Shown: positions 47,325 through 58,168, counted from the first letter of the stretch. The stretch is DNA of 64,000 nucleotides from SAR202 cluster bacterium (GCA_009391535.1 VFHP01000012.1:1-64000); one strand, 5' to 3'. A program made the numbers and translations. The notes: generated from the letters alone by a model not told the origin.

Positions 47325-47346
47325 ACTACGAATGTAGTCTTTGTTA
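47325..47346 (+). terminator. Weak hairpin with T-rich tail
   Basis: ACTAC-GAAT-GTAGT (47325-47338) is followed by a T-rich run. The stem has only five pairs, so termination here is doubtful and would only be partial, because the next gene starts 13 bases later. Confidence 0.2.
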
Positions 47347-47358
47347 TTTTAATAAATT

Positions 47359-47958
47359 ATGATGAAGTCTTGGCAAGAATATAGAGAACTTAGCAGGTCC
47401 TTTCTTTCAAACTATGTAGAAAGGCCAATTGCGCGACTTTTTAATCGGCTTGGCTTCTCCCCTAACAAGATAACCGTCCTTGGGTTAATACTTAATATAG
47501 TTACAGCTCATCAAATCATCGTTGGCAACTTCTTTCAATCTGGCATTCTACTTGTCATCGCTAGTTCATTAGACATGGTTGATGGATCACTAGCCAGAAT
47601 GCAAAATAAAGTCACCAAATCGGGAGCATTGCTAGATTCGTACGTAGACAGGTTGTCCGAAGCTCTCATATTTTTTGGTTTATTGATTTACTACTCGAAT
47701 CATCACACAGAAACATACATAATATTCTTGATCTACATATCTGTTGTAAGTTCATTTATGGTGAGCTACCTAAGGGCACGAGGTGAAGGTTTAGGGGTAG
47801 ACTGTAAGGTTGGATTTATGACCAGGCCTGAAAGGATACTAGTTATGACCTGTGGCCTTTTGTTGAATCAAGTTGTAGTCGCACTAATTATAATTGCTGT
47901 TTTGTCTACAACTACTTCTTTACATAGATTTTGGCATATCAAGAACAACCTGGATTAA
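47359..47958 (+). CDS. CDP-alcohol phosphatidyltransferase, phosphatidylinositol-phosphate synthase type
   Basis: This 199-residue integral membrane enzyme has the full CDP-alcohol phosphotransferase signature D72-x2-D75-G76-x2-A79-R80-x8-G89-x3-D93-x3-D97. The later SYLRARGEGLG and TRPERILVM match the actinobacterial phosphatidylinositol-phosphate synthase, which joins CDP-diacylglycerol with inositol 3-phosphate. That fits ino1 two genes upstream. Phosphatidylglycerol-phosphate synthase is the main alternative, but the RPER sequence and context favour PIP synthase. About five membrane segments are visible. No Shine-Dalgarno is seen before the ATG. Confidence 0.88.
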   Translation: MMKSWQEYRELSRSFLSNYVERPIARLFNRLGFSPNKITVLGLILNIVTAHQIIVGNFFQSGILLVIASSLDMVDGSLARMQNKVTKSGALLDSYVDRLSEALIFFGLLIYYSNHHTETYIIFLIYISVVSSFMVSYLRARGEGLGVDCKVGFMTRPERILVMTCGLLLNQVVVALIIIAVLSTTTSLHRFWHIKNNLD

Positions 47959-48055
47959 CCAGTCATGGTTTTCAGATAATATCTGTGATATATCCAGTAT
48001 CCCTGAGACAATTAGCAATATCAGTCTTAAACCCTGATTATCAACAATCAACCCG

Positions 48056-49154
48056 TTAATCAGATATAGAAGATTTAAGATAAGCCCGTAATAACGGGGT
48101 TAGCTCTCCATCTAATACCCCAGAAGTATCAGAGGTTTCGTACCCACTTCTATGATCCTTTATCATTTTGTACGGATGCAAAACATAGCTTCGTATCTGA
48201 TTGCCCCACCCTGCAGCAACATGTTCACCTTTCAATTTAGCCTGTTCATCATCCCTCTTCTTTGATTCAAGCTCCATGAGTCTCGCCCTCAGAACTTTCA
48301 TGGCATATTCCTTATTTTGAAATTGGGAACGTTCGTTTTGACAACTAACCACAATACCAGTCGGATTATGAGTTATCCTCACTGCTGTAGAATTTTTCTG
48401 TACGGATTGACCCCCATGTCCACTAGCTTTAAAAACATCTATTCTTATATCATCTGGGTTTATGACGATATCTATTTTATCGTCTGCCTCGGGTAAGACC
48501 TCTATCAACGCAAATGATGTATGCCGTGCATGATCAGAATCGAAAGGTGATATGCGCACTAACCTGTGGACACCTCGGTCGGCTCTTAGATAGCCGTAAG
48601 CATATTTGCCTTCAACGCTTATGTAAGCGCTCTTAATACCAGCTTCGTCGCCGGGTGAGGTATCTATAATACTAGCAGTATATCTTGCCCTCTCAGCCCA
48701 TCTCAAATACATTCTGAGAAGCATTTGGGCCCAATCCTGAGACTCAGTGCCTCCAGCACCGGCATGAACTGCCAATATAGCATTTCTGTCGTCATTTGGC
48801 CCTGAAAGGAGTAAATCAAATTCCCTGTCGGACAATTCTTGATCAATATCACTAATGTCTGAGGTTAGAGAATCTATAAGTGAATCGTCTTCTTCGTCCA
48901 GTGCCAATTGCGCTAGTTCTCTTAAATTATTTGATCTATCAGCCAAACCAGTCCAAACTTGAATCACTTGCTTCAATTCAGAGAGTTCCATCATTATAGA
49001 TTGGGCTAGTTTGGAGTCATCCCAAAAGCTTGGATCACTTGCCTGCATTTCAATGTCTGATATTTTAGTTCGCTTTCCAGATACGTCAAAGTCGCACCAT
49101 AATATCAGAAATACGATCAACTAACTCTTGTGATCGAGCATTCAAGTCTTGCAT
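48056..49154 (-). CDS. prfB: Peptide chain release factor 2, with programmed +1 frameshift
   Basis: RF2 recognises UAA and UGA stops. The ATG at 49154 (AGGGAG about seven bases upstream) opens a 22-codon frame ending MVRL-TGA; the remainder is in the +1 frame, beginning DVSGKRTK. The shift site reads CTT-TGA-C, the classic prfB sequence, so the full product is about 365 residues. The stop-recognition tripeptide SPF and the peptidyl hydrolysis motif GGQ (in SGHGGQSVQKN) are present. It is convergent with the PIP synthase gene and divergent from thrS. Confidence 0.95.
49085..49100 (-). other. prfB programmed +1 frameshift site
   Basis: Read on the minus strand the site is ATG GTG CGA CTT TGA C. 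The slippery CTT (49089-49091) precedes the in-frame TGA (49086-49088); slipping by one base reads CTT then GAC. The internal Shine-Dalgarno-like element is only GGTG, three bases before CTT, weaker than the AGGGGG of the E. coli gene. RF2 scarcity promotes the shift, giving autoregulation. Confidence 0.9.
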
Positions 49155-49216
49155 ACAAAATCTCCCTTTTCTCAACGAAATCTTTAAGGGCTTAAACAAA
49201 AATATTATTTACCATT

Positions 49217-49246
49217 AAGATACATCCTTAGGAATGCGCCAGTCAA
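49217..49246 (-). promoter_or_regulatory. Candidate promoter of prfB
   Basis: On the minus strand TTGACT (49241-49246) and TATCTT (49217-49222) are spaced by 18 bases, about 60 bases upstream of the prfB ATG. Confidence 0.5.
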
Positions 49247-49276
49247 ATTTTTGGTGAATACAAACAGGAGAAAGTA

Positions 49277-49318
49277 ATGGCAGTAACACCCCTTGCCTAT
49301 CTATTAACATATCTGTAG
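49277..49318 (+). CDS. Possible 13-residue leader peptide upstream of thrS
   Basis: An ATG at 49277 is preceded by AGGAG (49266-49270) at six bases and opens a frame for MAVTPLAYLLTYL ending in TAG. It ends 18 bases before the thrS ATG, which has no ribosome site of its own. Two of 13 residues are threonine. It may feed ribosomes to thrS by reinitiation or act as a leader peptide. No attenuator hairpin is evident. Confidence 0.4.
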   Translation: MAVTPLAYLLTYL

Positions 49319-49336
49319 ACTAGCGAACTAATTAAT

Positions 49337-51094
49337 ATGACCATAAATGATTCTGACACCAATAAAGAATTGAAGTTTCTTCGTGAGCGAATGCGCCACT
49401 CCGCAGCTCATATAATGGCTGACGCCGTGTTGAAACTATTTCCAAATGCCAAACTTGCCATAGGTCCGCCCACAGAAGACGGTTTCTATTATGATTTTCA
49501 ATTGGAAAAACCATTCACACCAGATGACTTGGATGATATACGTAAATATATCAAAGAAGTCATAAGTATGGAGTTACCATTCGCACCCACTAACATCACC
49601 CGAGAAGAAGCATCATCTATGTTTTCAGATCAACCATTCAAACTAGAAATCATTAATGATATACCAAGTGATGAAAGTATAAGCATATATAGTCACGGAC
49701 ACTTCTCCGACCTTTGCAGGGGCCCTCATTTAGAACACACAGGACAAATTATAGCCTTTGAATTATTGAGTGTGGCCGGGGCCTATTGGCACGGAGATGA
49801 AAAAAGGCCAATGCTACAAAGAATCTATGGCACAGCGTTTGAATCCCAAGAGGCCCTGCAAGATCATCTACTGAAACTTGAAGAAGCTCAAAAAAGAGAT
49901 CATCGAAGACTCGCAAGAGAATTAGATCTTCTATCTTTCCACGAGCAATATGGACCTGGGTTAGCATATTGGCACCCTAAGGGCGGACGAATCAGAACCA
50001 TTATAGAAGATTTCTGGCGCAAAGAACATTTTAGAGCAAATTACGAAATAGTTTATTCTCCACACATAGGACGCTCTGCTCTTTGGGAAACAAGTGGCCA
50101 TCTGAATTTCTATACAGAAAATATGTATTCACCTATGGATATAGATGGACAAGATTATTATGTTAAACCGATGAACTGCCCCTTCCACATACAGATATAT
50201 AAGAGCTCTCTCAGAAGTTATAGAGAACTTCCTATAAAATTAGCAGAACTGGGAACCGTATATCGTTACGAAAGGTCAGGTGTACTACACGGTTTATTAA
50301 GAGTACGAGGATTCACACAGGACGATGCCCATATATTCTGCACTCCATCCCAAATCAAAGAAGAAGTAGAAAAGTGTGTGGATTTTATGCAATTCTTTCT
50401 GAATTCATTTGGGTTCACAGAGTTTCGGGTATATTTGTCCACACGAGATAAAGGTGGAAAGTTCGCTGGGTCTCTTGAGGACTGGGACATGGCCACAAAT
50501 GTACTAAGGGATGTGATCAAAGAACATAATCTACCTTATGAAGAAGATGAAGGGGGTGCCGTGTTCTATGGGCCGAAAATTGATGTGAAGATGGTAGATG
50601 CCTTGGGTAGAGAATGGCAATGTACTACTATACAATTTGATTTTAACCTACCCGAACGGTTTGACGTAAGTTACATCGGCGAAGACGGACAAGAACATAG
50701 ACCGTATATGGTACACAGGGCTCTCTTAGGATCAATAGAACGCTTCTTTGGTGTATTAATAGAGCATTACTCAGGGGCTTTCCCCACGTGGCTTTCTCCC
50801 GTACAAGCCATAGTTATACCAATAGCAGATAGGCACCTAGAATACGCAGAAAAAGTAGCCATTAGACTGCGTTCCAAGGATATAAGAGTAAATGTTGACA
50901 AAAGAACTGACAGAATGAACGCTAAAATTAGGGATGCTCAAATGCAAAAAATACCCTACATGCTAATTGTGGGTGACAGAGAAGTAGAATCCGACGAGGC
51001 TTCGCTAAGAACAAGATCAGGTGAAGATCTAGGTAGCAAAACTGTAACTGACATTATGGATGTAATAGAAGAATCCGTCACCAACTTGACCTAG
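49337..51094 (+). CDS. thrS: Threonyl-tRNA synthetase lacking the TGS domain
   Basis: This 585-residue class II synthetase charges tRNA-Thr. The editing domain comes first, with HSAAHIMADAV (HxxxH zinc/editing motif) and DLCRGPHL. The catalytic core has MNCPFHIQIY, RYERSGVLHGLLRVRGFTQDDAH and GALVHRALLG-type VHRALLGSIERF. A C-terminal anticodon domain follows. Typical bacterial enzymes are about 640 residues and begin with a TGS domain, absent here. The ATG at 49337 lacks a Shine-Dalgarno and follows a short leader ORF. Confidence 0.95.
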   Translation: MTINDSDTNKELKFLRERMRHSAAHIMADAVLKLFPNAKLAIGPPTEDGFYYDFQLEKPFTPDDLDDIRKYIKEVISMELPFAPTNITREEASSMFSDQPFKLEIINDIPSDESISIYSHGHFSDLCRGPHLEHTGQIIAFELLSVAGAYWHGDEKRPMLQRIYGTAFESQEALQDHLLKLEEAQKRDHRRLARELDLLSFHEQYGPGLAYWHPKGGRIRTIIEDFWRKEHFRANYEIVYSPHIGRSALWETSGHLNFYTENMYSPMDIDGQDYYVKPMNCPFHIQIYKSSLRSYRELPIKLAELGTVYRYERSGVLHGLLRVRGFTQDDAHIFCTPSQIKEEVEKCVDFMQFFLNSFGFTEFRVYLSTRDKGGKFAGSLEDWDMATNVLRDVIKEHNLPYEEDEGGAVFYGPKIDVKMVDALGREWQCTTIQFDFNLPERFDVSYIGEDGQEHRPYMVHRALLGSIERFFGVLIEHYSGAFPTWLSPVQAIVIPIADRHLEYAEKVAIRLRSKDIRVNVDKRTDRMNAKIRDAQMQKIPYMLIVGDREVESDEASLRTRSGEDLGSKTVTDIMDVIEESVTNLT

Positions 51095-51111
51095 TTTCCA
51101 AAAAACCATTC

Positions 51112-53340
51112 TCAATCCAGTAACTGTAGGTTAGCATAACCTAACAACAAATTCCTGACCCCCCCATCAGCCTTAAATGCAACCGTTACTTGGTAATCAT
51201 ACCCAATAGCAGTACATGACACGACTATCCCATCTCCAAATCTATCATGCCTAACTTTTTGTCCGACTTCCATGGGGCTTGTCTCTGTGGCATGGTCCGA
51301 TAAATCGGAAGCGCCAGATTGTTTTATTACATCCGTCACCACCGAACCAATAGGAATGGATCGGCTTGAAAAATGCGACATTAACGCACTTGGTATATCC
51401 ATCAAAAACCTAGAGGCAACGTTGCTGACTCCATTACCCATATATCCTCGTCTAAATGAACGAGTGATGTATAAACATTCCTTTGCCCTGGTCATACCCA
51501 CATAAAAAACTCGTCTTTCCTCTTCCATTTGATCCGCATAATCAAAAGATCTTATATGAGGCAATAAACCTTCTTCTAACCCTACTATAAAAACTGCCGG
51601 GAATTCTAAGCCTTTCGCCTGATGCAACGTAATGAGTGCAATGGAATCTTGGGAATCATCAAGAGAATCTATGTCTGATACCAACGCTATCCCTTGCAAA
51701 AATTCAATAAATCTATCCTCAGGATCAACATTTTGAAATTTATTAGCAGTCACCTTTAATTCTTCTATATTATCCATTCTTTCGGTCCCTTGGTCTCCTT
51801 GATCTTCCAGGTAAACTCGATATCCGGTCATTTCAAGAATTAGATTTATAATACTAGTAGGATCTAATCCATCACTGTCATGAATAAGATTTGTTACGAG
51901 GTCAACAAATTTTGATATTACCCTATGTGATCTACCACTTCTCTTGGAATCTTCGACAAATTTTGCATTAGCAGCAAGCTCCATAGCTGCATATATGGAT
52001 ATTTTGTTTTTATCTGATAACTCCGCAATTTCATCAATTGTTTTTTGACCGATACCTCTCGGCGGGGTGTTAATTATTCTCAACAAACTAACATTATCAT
52101 GCGGATTCACAATCACCCTTAGATATGCTATTAAATCTCTGACTTCCTTACGTTGATAAAACCTGAGACCACCAATCAATTTATATGGTATGCTATTCCT
52201 CAAGCATCCCTCTTCAAGTGCACGTGACTGTGAATTGACTCTATACATAACAGCGAAGTCATTATATAAGTAACCCCTCTCAACTCTTAATCGATTGATC
52301 TCTTTCATAACTAATTGAGCTTCTTCTTCTGGGTTATAGGCCTCACCCACAAATATTGGATCCCCTTTAGGATTACTAGTTGTTAACTTTCTTTCTATCC
52401 TCTGAGTGTTCTGTGATATAACCCCGTAAGCTCCGTCAAGTATTGTTGAGGTAGATCTATAATTTTCGTTCAGACTTATCACTTTACATTTCGGATAATC
52501 TTCCTGAAACGAAAGTATATTTCTAATGTCAGCGTTCCTCCAAGAATATATTGATTGATCTGGGTCTCCAACTACACAAATGTTTTCGCGTTTCCCGGCT
52601 ATTTTGGTTGCTAAATTGTATTGAGCCATATTCGTATCTTGAAATTCATCTATCATTAGATATTGATACCTGTCTTGATATTTTTTCAATATAGAAGGGT
52701 TGTTGTTGAACAACAAGTTAGTCTTCAATAAAAGATCGTCAAAATCCACTCCTTTGCTTTGTTCTAACAAATTTTGATAACTTTTGTAGACCACTTCTAT
52801 TATCCTGTCCATCGGATTACCAGTTTGAGCATTATAATTATCTGAAGTAATCAATTTACTCTTACTAGATGAAATGATGTCTAATATAGCTCTATTGGAA
52901 AAACGCTTAGGATCTATTTCCGATATTTCCATGGCTTTGGTCACAAGTGTAAGTTGATCATCCCTGTCATATATGACAAAGTCTTTTGCCAATCCCATGA
53001 GACTACCATCTAAACGAAGAATCAAAGAACATAAGGAATGGAATGTAGAAACCGTAAAATCTCTCTGGTTCGGAACGTGACCCAACAAACCCAAGGAATC
53101 TCCGAGTTCATCTGATCCAAACAACCTTTGTCTCATCTCAGATGCAGCCTTATTTGTAAACGTAACGGCAGCAATATTGTAAGGACGTACTCCACACTGA
53201 TTTATCAGATGTGCTATACGATGAGTTATTACTCGAGTTTTACCACTACCTGGGCCAGCCAAAATAAGAACAGGGCCAGACACGTATTCGACAGCTTCCT
53301 TCTGTTCCTTGTTCAGTGACACCTTTATGTTGGATTCCAT
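51112..53340 (-). CDS. pcrA: ATP-dependent DNA helicase, UvrD/PcrA family
   Basis: This 742-residue SF1A 3'-5' helicase acts in nucleotide excision repair and replication restart. The Q motif and Walker A read LNKEQKEAV and LAGPGSGKTRV; motif Ia is AVTFTNKAASEM; motif II MIDEFQDTN; motif III VGDPDQSIYSWR; then LNENYRST, LITLHQAKGLEFPAVF and VGMTRAKECLYI. The C-terminus ends in a Tudor-like PcrA domain (GQKVRHDRFGDGIVV). The ATG at 53340 is favoured; an in-frame GTG at 53364 would add eight residues. A TATAAT lies six bases upstream of the ATG, suggesting a leaderless message. Confidence 0.94.
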   Translation of the reverse strand: MESNIKVSLNKEQKEAVEYVSGPVLILAGPGSGKTRVITHRIAHLINQCGVRPYNIAAVTFTNKAASEMRQRLFGSDELGDSLGLLGHVPNQRDFTVSTFHSLCSLILRLDGSLMGLAKDFVIYDRDDQLTLVTKAMEISEIDPKRFSNRAILDIISSSKSKLITSDNYNAQTGNPMDRIIEVVYKSYQNLLEQSKGVDFDDLLLKTNLLFNNNPSILKKYQDRYQYLMIDEFQDTNMAQYNLATKIAGKRENICVVGDPDQSIYSWRNADIRNILSFQEDYPKCKVISLNENYRSTSTILDGAYGVISQNTQRIERKLTTSNPKGDPIFVGEAYNPEEEAQLVMKEINRLRVERGYLYNDFAVMYRVNSQSRALEEGCLRNSIPYKLIGGLRFYQRKEVRDLIAYLRVIVNPHDNVSLLRIINTPPRGIGQKTIDEIAELSDKNKISIYAAMELAANAKFVEDSKRSGRSHRVISKFVDLVTNLIHDSDGLDPTSIINLILEMTGYRVYLEDQGDQGTERMDNIEELKVTANKFQNVDPEDRFIEFLQGIALVSDIDSLDDSQDSIALITLHQAKGLEFPAVFIVGLEEGLLPHIRSFDYADQMEEERRVFYVGMTRAKECLYITRSFRRGYMGNGVSNVASRFLMDIPSALMSHFSSRSIPIGSVVTDVIKQSGASDLSDHATETSPMEVGQKVRHDRFGDGIVVSCTAIGYDYQVTVAFKADGGVRNLLLGYANLQLLD

Positions 53341-53346
53341 AGTTAA

Positions 53347-53352
53347 ATTATA
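53347..53352 (-). promoter_or_regulatory. -10 element of a possibly leaderless pcrA transcript
   Basis: A perfect TATAAT on the minus strand ends six bases before the pcrA ATG, so transcription would start at or next to the A of ATG. No matching -35 and no Shine-Dalgarno were found. Confidence 0.4.
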
Positions 53353-53417
53353 CAACAAGTCCACGCCAAATTAGGTCCGTATCCCCCTTGAAAACCATCA
53401 AAATTAGTGTGTATTCA

Positions 53418-53447
53418 TGGACTTAATACCAATGCAATTGCTATACT
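53418..53447 (+). promoter_or_regulatory. Extended -10 promoter of the DUF1015 gene
   Basis: TGCTATACT (extended -10; TATACT at 53442-53447) is preceded 18 bases upstream by TGGACT (53418-53423). The gene starts 35 bases downstream. Confidence 0.55.
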
Positions 53448-53482
53448 GACAATAGCGACAACAATCATGTTGAGAGGTTTTA

Positions 53483-54760
53483 ATGGCTGATGTACAACCG
53501 TTTAGAGGGTTAAGGTATCGAACCGAGGATTTGGGAAAAGAATTATGTCCACCATATGATGTAATATCCAGTGATGAACAGTCAGCATTATACGAATTGA
53601 GCCCAAATAACGCCATAAGACTCGAACTAGGCATATCAGATGCCTCAGATTCAGACTCTGACAACCGGCACACCCGAGCTGGCACATTATTGGCAGACTG
53701 GCTCAGCCGAGGCGTCTTAATTAGAGATCATGCTCCTAACATTTACGTTATCAGAGAAAACTTTAACCATGAGGGAATTCAAAAAAGTAGAAGATCTATA
53801 TTCGCAAGGGTCCGTCTGGAAGAATTCGAGAGGGGCATTGTTCTTCCACATGAAGAAACCTCTTATGGCCCTAAAAGAGACCGCCTTGGTCTAATAAAAG
53901 AAACTAATGCTAATCTTAGCCCTATAATGGGTATTTACAGGGATAATACAGGAAACATAAGCGATTTACTGAGTGAGACAATACAGCAAACACCAAATGT
54001 CTCAGCCAATTACAATCAAGGTAAAATAGAGTTGTGGACAATAGAAGATACCAAGATCAACCAACAAATTACCAACTGCCTAAAGAATACCTCCATATAT
54101 CTGGCAGATGGTCATCACAGATATGAGACTTCTTTGGATTATATGAAGTATCAAAACAAACTGTCACCTCTCAATGAAAATGACCCTTGTAATTTTATAT
54201 TGATGTGCCTTATAGAAATAGAGGATCCAGGCTTAATAGTCTTGCCTTACCACCGAATCATGAGGCATCTTTCAGATGCTCAGTTTGATACTATGCTGAA
54301 CCTGATAAGAAGCAATTTCAAAGTCCGAGAATTTAATTTAGCGGAGATATCTGACCCTATTCACAAGATACAAATTATGCAAGGACAGGATCAATCATGT
54401 TTGGGATTAGTAGCAAATCAGACTAATACACTCTATATACTCAACCGAAACAGTGATACTGAAAATCACATCTCACCACTGGAAAAGTGCATGACCCAAT
54501 TTCTTGGCAAACAAGTGATAGAGCCTGTAGTAGGAAGCCAACAAGAAGCAGTTGAAAAAGGGATGCTTACTTATACTCATGACTCCGACGAATTGAAAAG
54601 CCTCGTTCTCACCGGCGAGTGGCAATCTGGATTTGTACTACCGCCTTTGTCATTAGACTTGTTTGAATCTGTTGTTAGTGATGGACAGAGGTTGCCAATA
54701 AAGTCAACTTATTTTAGCCCAAAACTACCAACTGGTTTAGTTATAAATCAATTAATATGA
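53483..54760 (+). CDS. DUF1015 family protein
   Basis: This 425-residue protein matches the DUF1015 family: VQPFRGLRYR and CPPYDVISSDEQ at the N-terminus, then LPHEETSYGPKRDRL, the most conserved YLADGHHRYETSLDY, and the C-terminal FVLPPLSLDLFESVVSDGQRLP followed by KSTYFSPKLPTGL. The DGHHRYE sequence and the final K-S-T-x-F-x-P-K suggest an enzyme with phosphate or metal chemistry, but no activity is assigned here. The ATG has GAGAGG five bases upstream. It lies between pcrA (divergent) and ligA (same strand). Confidence 0.88.
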   Translation: MADVQPFRGLRYRTEDLGKELCPPYDVISSDEQSALYELSPNNAIRLELGISDASDSDSDNRHTRAGTLLADWLSRGVLIRDHAPNIYVIRENFNHEGIQKSRRSIFARVRLEEFERGIVLPHEETSYGPKRDRLGLIKETNANLSPIMGIYRDNTGNISDLLSETIQQTPNVSANYNQGKIELWTIEDTKINQQITNCLKNTSIYLADGHHRYETSLDYMKYQNKLSPLNENDPCNFILMCLIEIEDPGLIVLPYHRIMRHLSDAQFDTMLNLIRSNFKVREFNLAEISDPIHKIQIMQGQDQSCLGLVANQTNTLYILNRNSDTENHISPLEKCMTQFLGKQVIEPVVGSQQEAVEKGMLTYTHDSDELKSLVLTGEWQSGFVLPPLSLDLFESVVSDGQRLPIKSTYFSPKLPTGLVINQLI

Positions 54761-54810
54761 TCTCTGCAACACATCCTCACATCCATTACAAACTAACAAT
54801 ATTTGGTTAG

Positions 54811-56847
<2,037 letters not shown>

Positions 56848-56901
56848 GTATTTCAGCTTCGGATCAAAAGTAGCTGGCTCACGCACATTGAGAAATGAAA
56901 C

Positions 56902-57459
56902 ATGAAAATAATAATTGGAATAGGTAATCCAGATAGCAAGTATGAGAATTCCAGGCATAACGCCGGTGTTATCTGTTTAGATGAAATATCAAGAACTACA
57001 GGAATAACATTCTCGGAAAAGAAAGATCTAGCCTCGATCGGCCGCGGCTACATAAATAACGAAACTGTAATATTAGCCAAATCTAGATCCTACATGAATA
57101 ATAGTGGAGACACGATAAAATATTTACGCGACAGGTTCGGTATTGAGGTTGTAGATCTATTAATAATATACGATGATATGGACCTACCCTTGGGTAAAAT
57201 TAGAATAAGAACTTCTGGGACACACGGAGGACATAAAGGTATTGAATCTATTATAAATGCTCTGGGCACTTCCAATATACCCAGGTTGCGGGTGGGCATC
57301 GGAAGACCTGAATCCGAAGACGATAGTATTCTCCATGTTTTAGGAGCATTCAAAAAAGAAGAAAAGTTGCTTTTAGCAGAAACATGCGGAACTGTAACCG
57401 AGGCCACATTGAACATACTAAAGCATGGTATAGAATGGTGCATGAACCGATACAATTAA
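56902..57459 (+). CDS. pth: Peptidyl-tRNA hydrolase
   Basis: This 185-residue enzyme releases tRNA from prematurely dropped peptidyl-tRNA. Motifs are IGIGNPDSKYENSRHNAGV (with the catalytic histidine), SRSYMNNSGD, LLIIYDDMDLPLGKIRIR and GTHGGHKGIESII. Length is normal. It lies 54 bases after ligA and 70 bases before lexA on the same strand; lexA has its own promoter and operator. Confidence 0.95.
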   Translation: MKIIIGIGNPDSKYENSRHNAGVICLDEISRTTGITFSEKKDLASIGRGYINNETVILAKSRSYMNNSGDTIKYLRDRFGIEVVDLLIIYDDMDLPLGKIRIRTSGTHGGHKGIESIINALGTSNIPRLRVGIGRPESEDDSILHVLGAFKKEEKLLLAETCGTVTEATLNILKHGIEWCMNRYN

Positions 57460-57465
57460 ACAATG

Positions 57466-57492
57466 TTGACACCTCTAAGCGTAGATGATAAT
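57466..57492 (+). promoter_or_regulatory. Candidate promoter of lexA
   Basis: TTGACA (57466-57471) and GATAAT (57487-57492) are 15 bases apart. The LexA box lies directly downstream, over the predicted start region, where it could block the polymerase. Confidence 0.45.
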
Positions 57493-57501
57493 CTTTTTGT
57501 A

Positions 57502-57513
57502 GAACATGTGTTC
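57502..57513 (+). promoter_or_regulatory. SOS box (LexA operator)
   Basis: GAACATGTGTTC fits the GAAC-N4-GTTC operator of Gram-positive-type LexA/DinR. It lies 16 bases before the lexA ATG, as expected for autoregulation. No second clear copy was noticed in the window by eye. Confidence 0.85.
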
Positions 57514-57529
57514 CATTATTAGTATATAG

Positions 57530-58168
57530 ATGTCTAACAAAAAACTTAAACCAAGGCAATATGAGATATTGGAATTTATAAAACAATTCCGAGATATCAA
57601 AAGGTACCCTCCAGCAATACGGGATATTCAATCCGCATGTAAACTAAGTTCTACTTCTGTCGTAGATTATAATCTTAAAATACTAGAGAAGGCCGGTTAT
57701 ATAAAAAGAGACAAAACCGTATCCCGAAGCATAGAAATAGTACAATCGGATAGTTCAGATAATACTATAGCAGTACTAGGTTATATAGCAGCTGGAGAGC
57801 CTCTTCCTCTTCTCACAGAAGATCATTGGGGGTCGATAGAGCCACTGGAGATGCTAGATTTACCAAAAGCATTCCTCAAGGATAACAGTGAAGCTTATGC
57901 CTTAAAAGTTAAAGGCACGTCAATGATAGACGCGTTGGTTGATGATGGGGATATTGTAATCATCAAACCAATTCACACAGTCCGAGATGGAGACATGGTA
58001 GTTGCATGGTTACAAAGAGAAAATGCCGTTACGCTTAAGCGTCTGTTTCGTGAACCTGATCGAGTAAGATTGCAACCAGCGAACGTTAATATGCTCCCGA
58101 TATATGTAGACCCTGAAAACATACAAGTCCAAGGCAAAGTAATCGCGGTTATAAGAAAAACTGAGTAG
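57530..58168 (+). CDS. lexA: LexA repressor
   Basis: This 212-residue SOS repressor has a winged-helix DNA-binding domain (PRQYEILEFIKQF, YPPAIRDIQSACKLSSTSVV) and an S24 autoprotease domain. The self-cleavage site is Ala88-Gly89 (GYIAAGEPLP), with catalytic Ser131 (KGTSMIDA) and Lys170 (VTLKRLFRE). A GAAC-N4-GTTC box upstream supports autoregulation. No Shine-Dalgarno precedes the ATG. Its presence near pcrA and ligA fits a DNA-repair neighbourhood. Confidence 0.95.
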   Translation: MSNKKLKPRQYEILEFIKQFRDIKRYPPAIRDIQSACKLSSTSVVDYNLKILEKAGYIKRDKTVSRSIEIVQSDSSDNTIAVLGYIAAGEPLPLLTEDHWGSIEPLEMLDLPKAFLKDNSEAYALKVKGTSMIDALVDDGDIVIIKPIHTVRDGDMVVAWLQRENAVTLKRLFREPDRVRLQPANVNMLPIYVDPENIQVQGKVIAVIRKTE

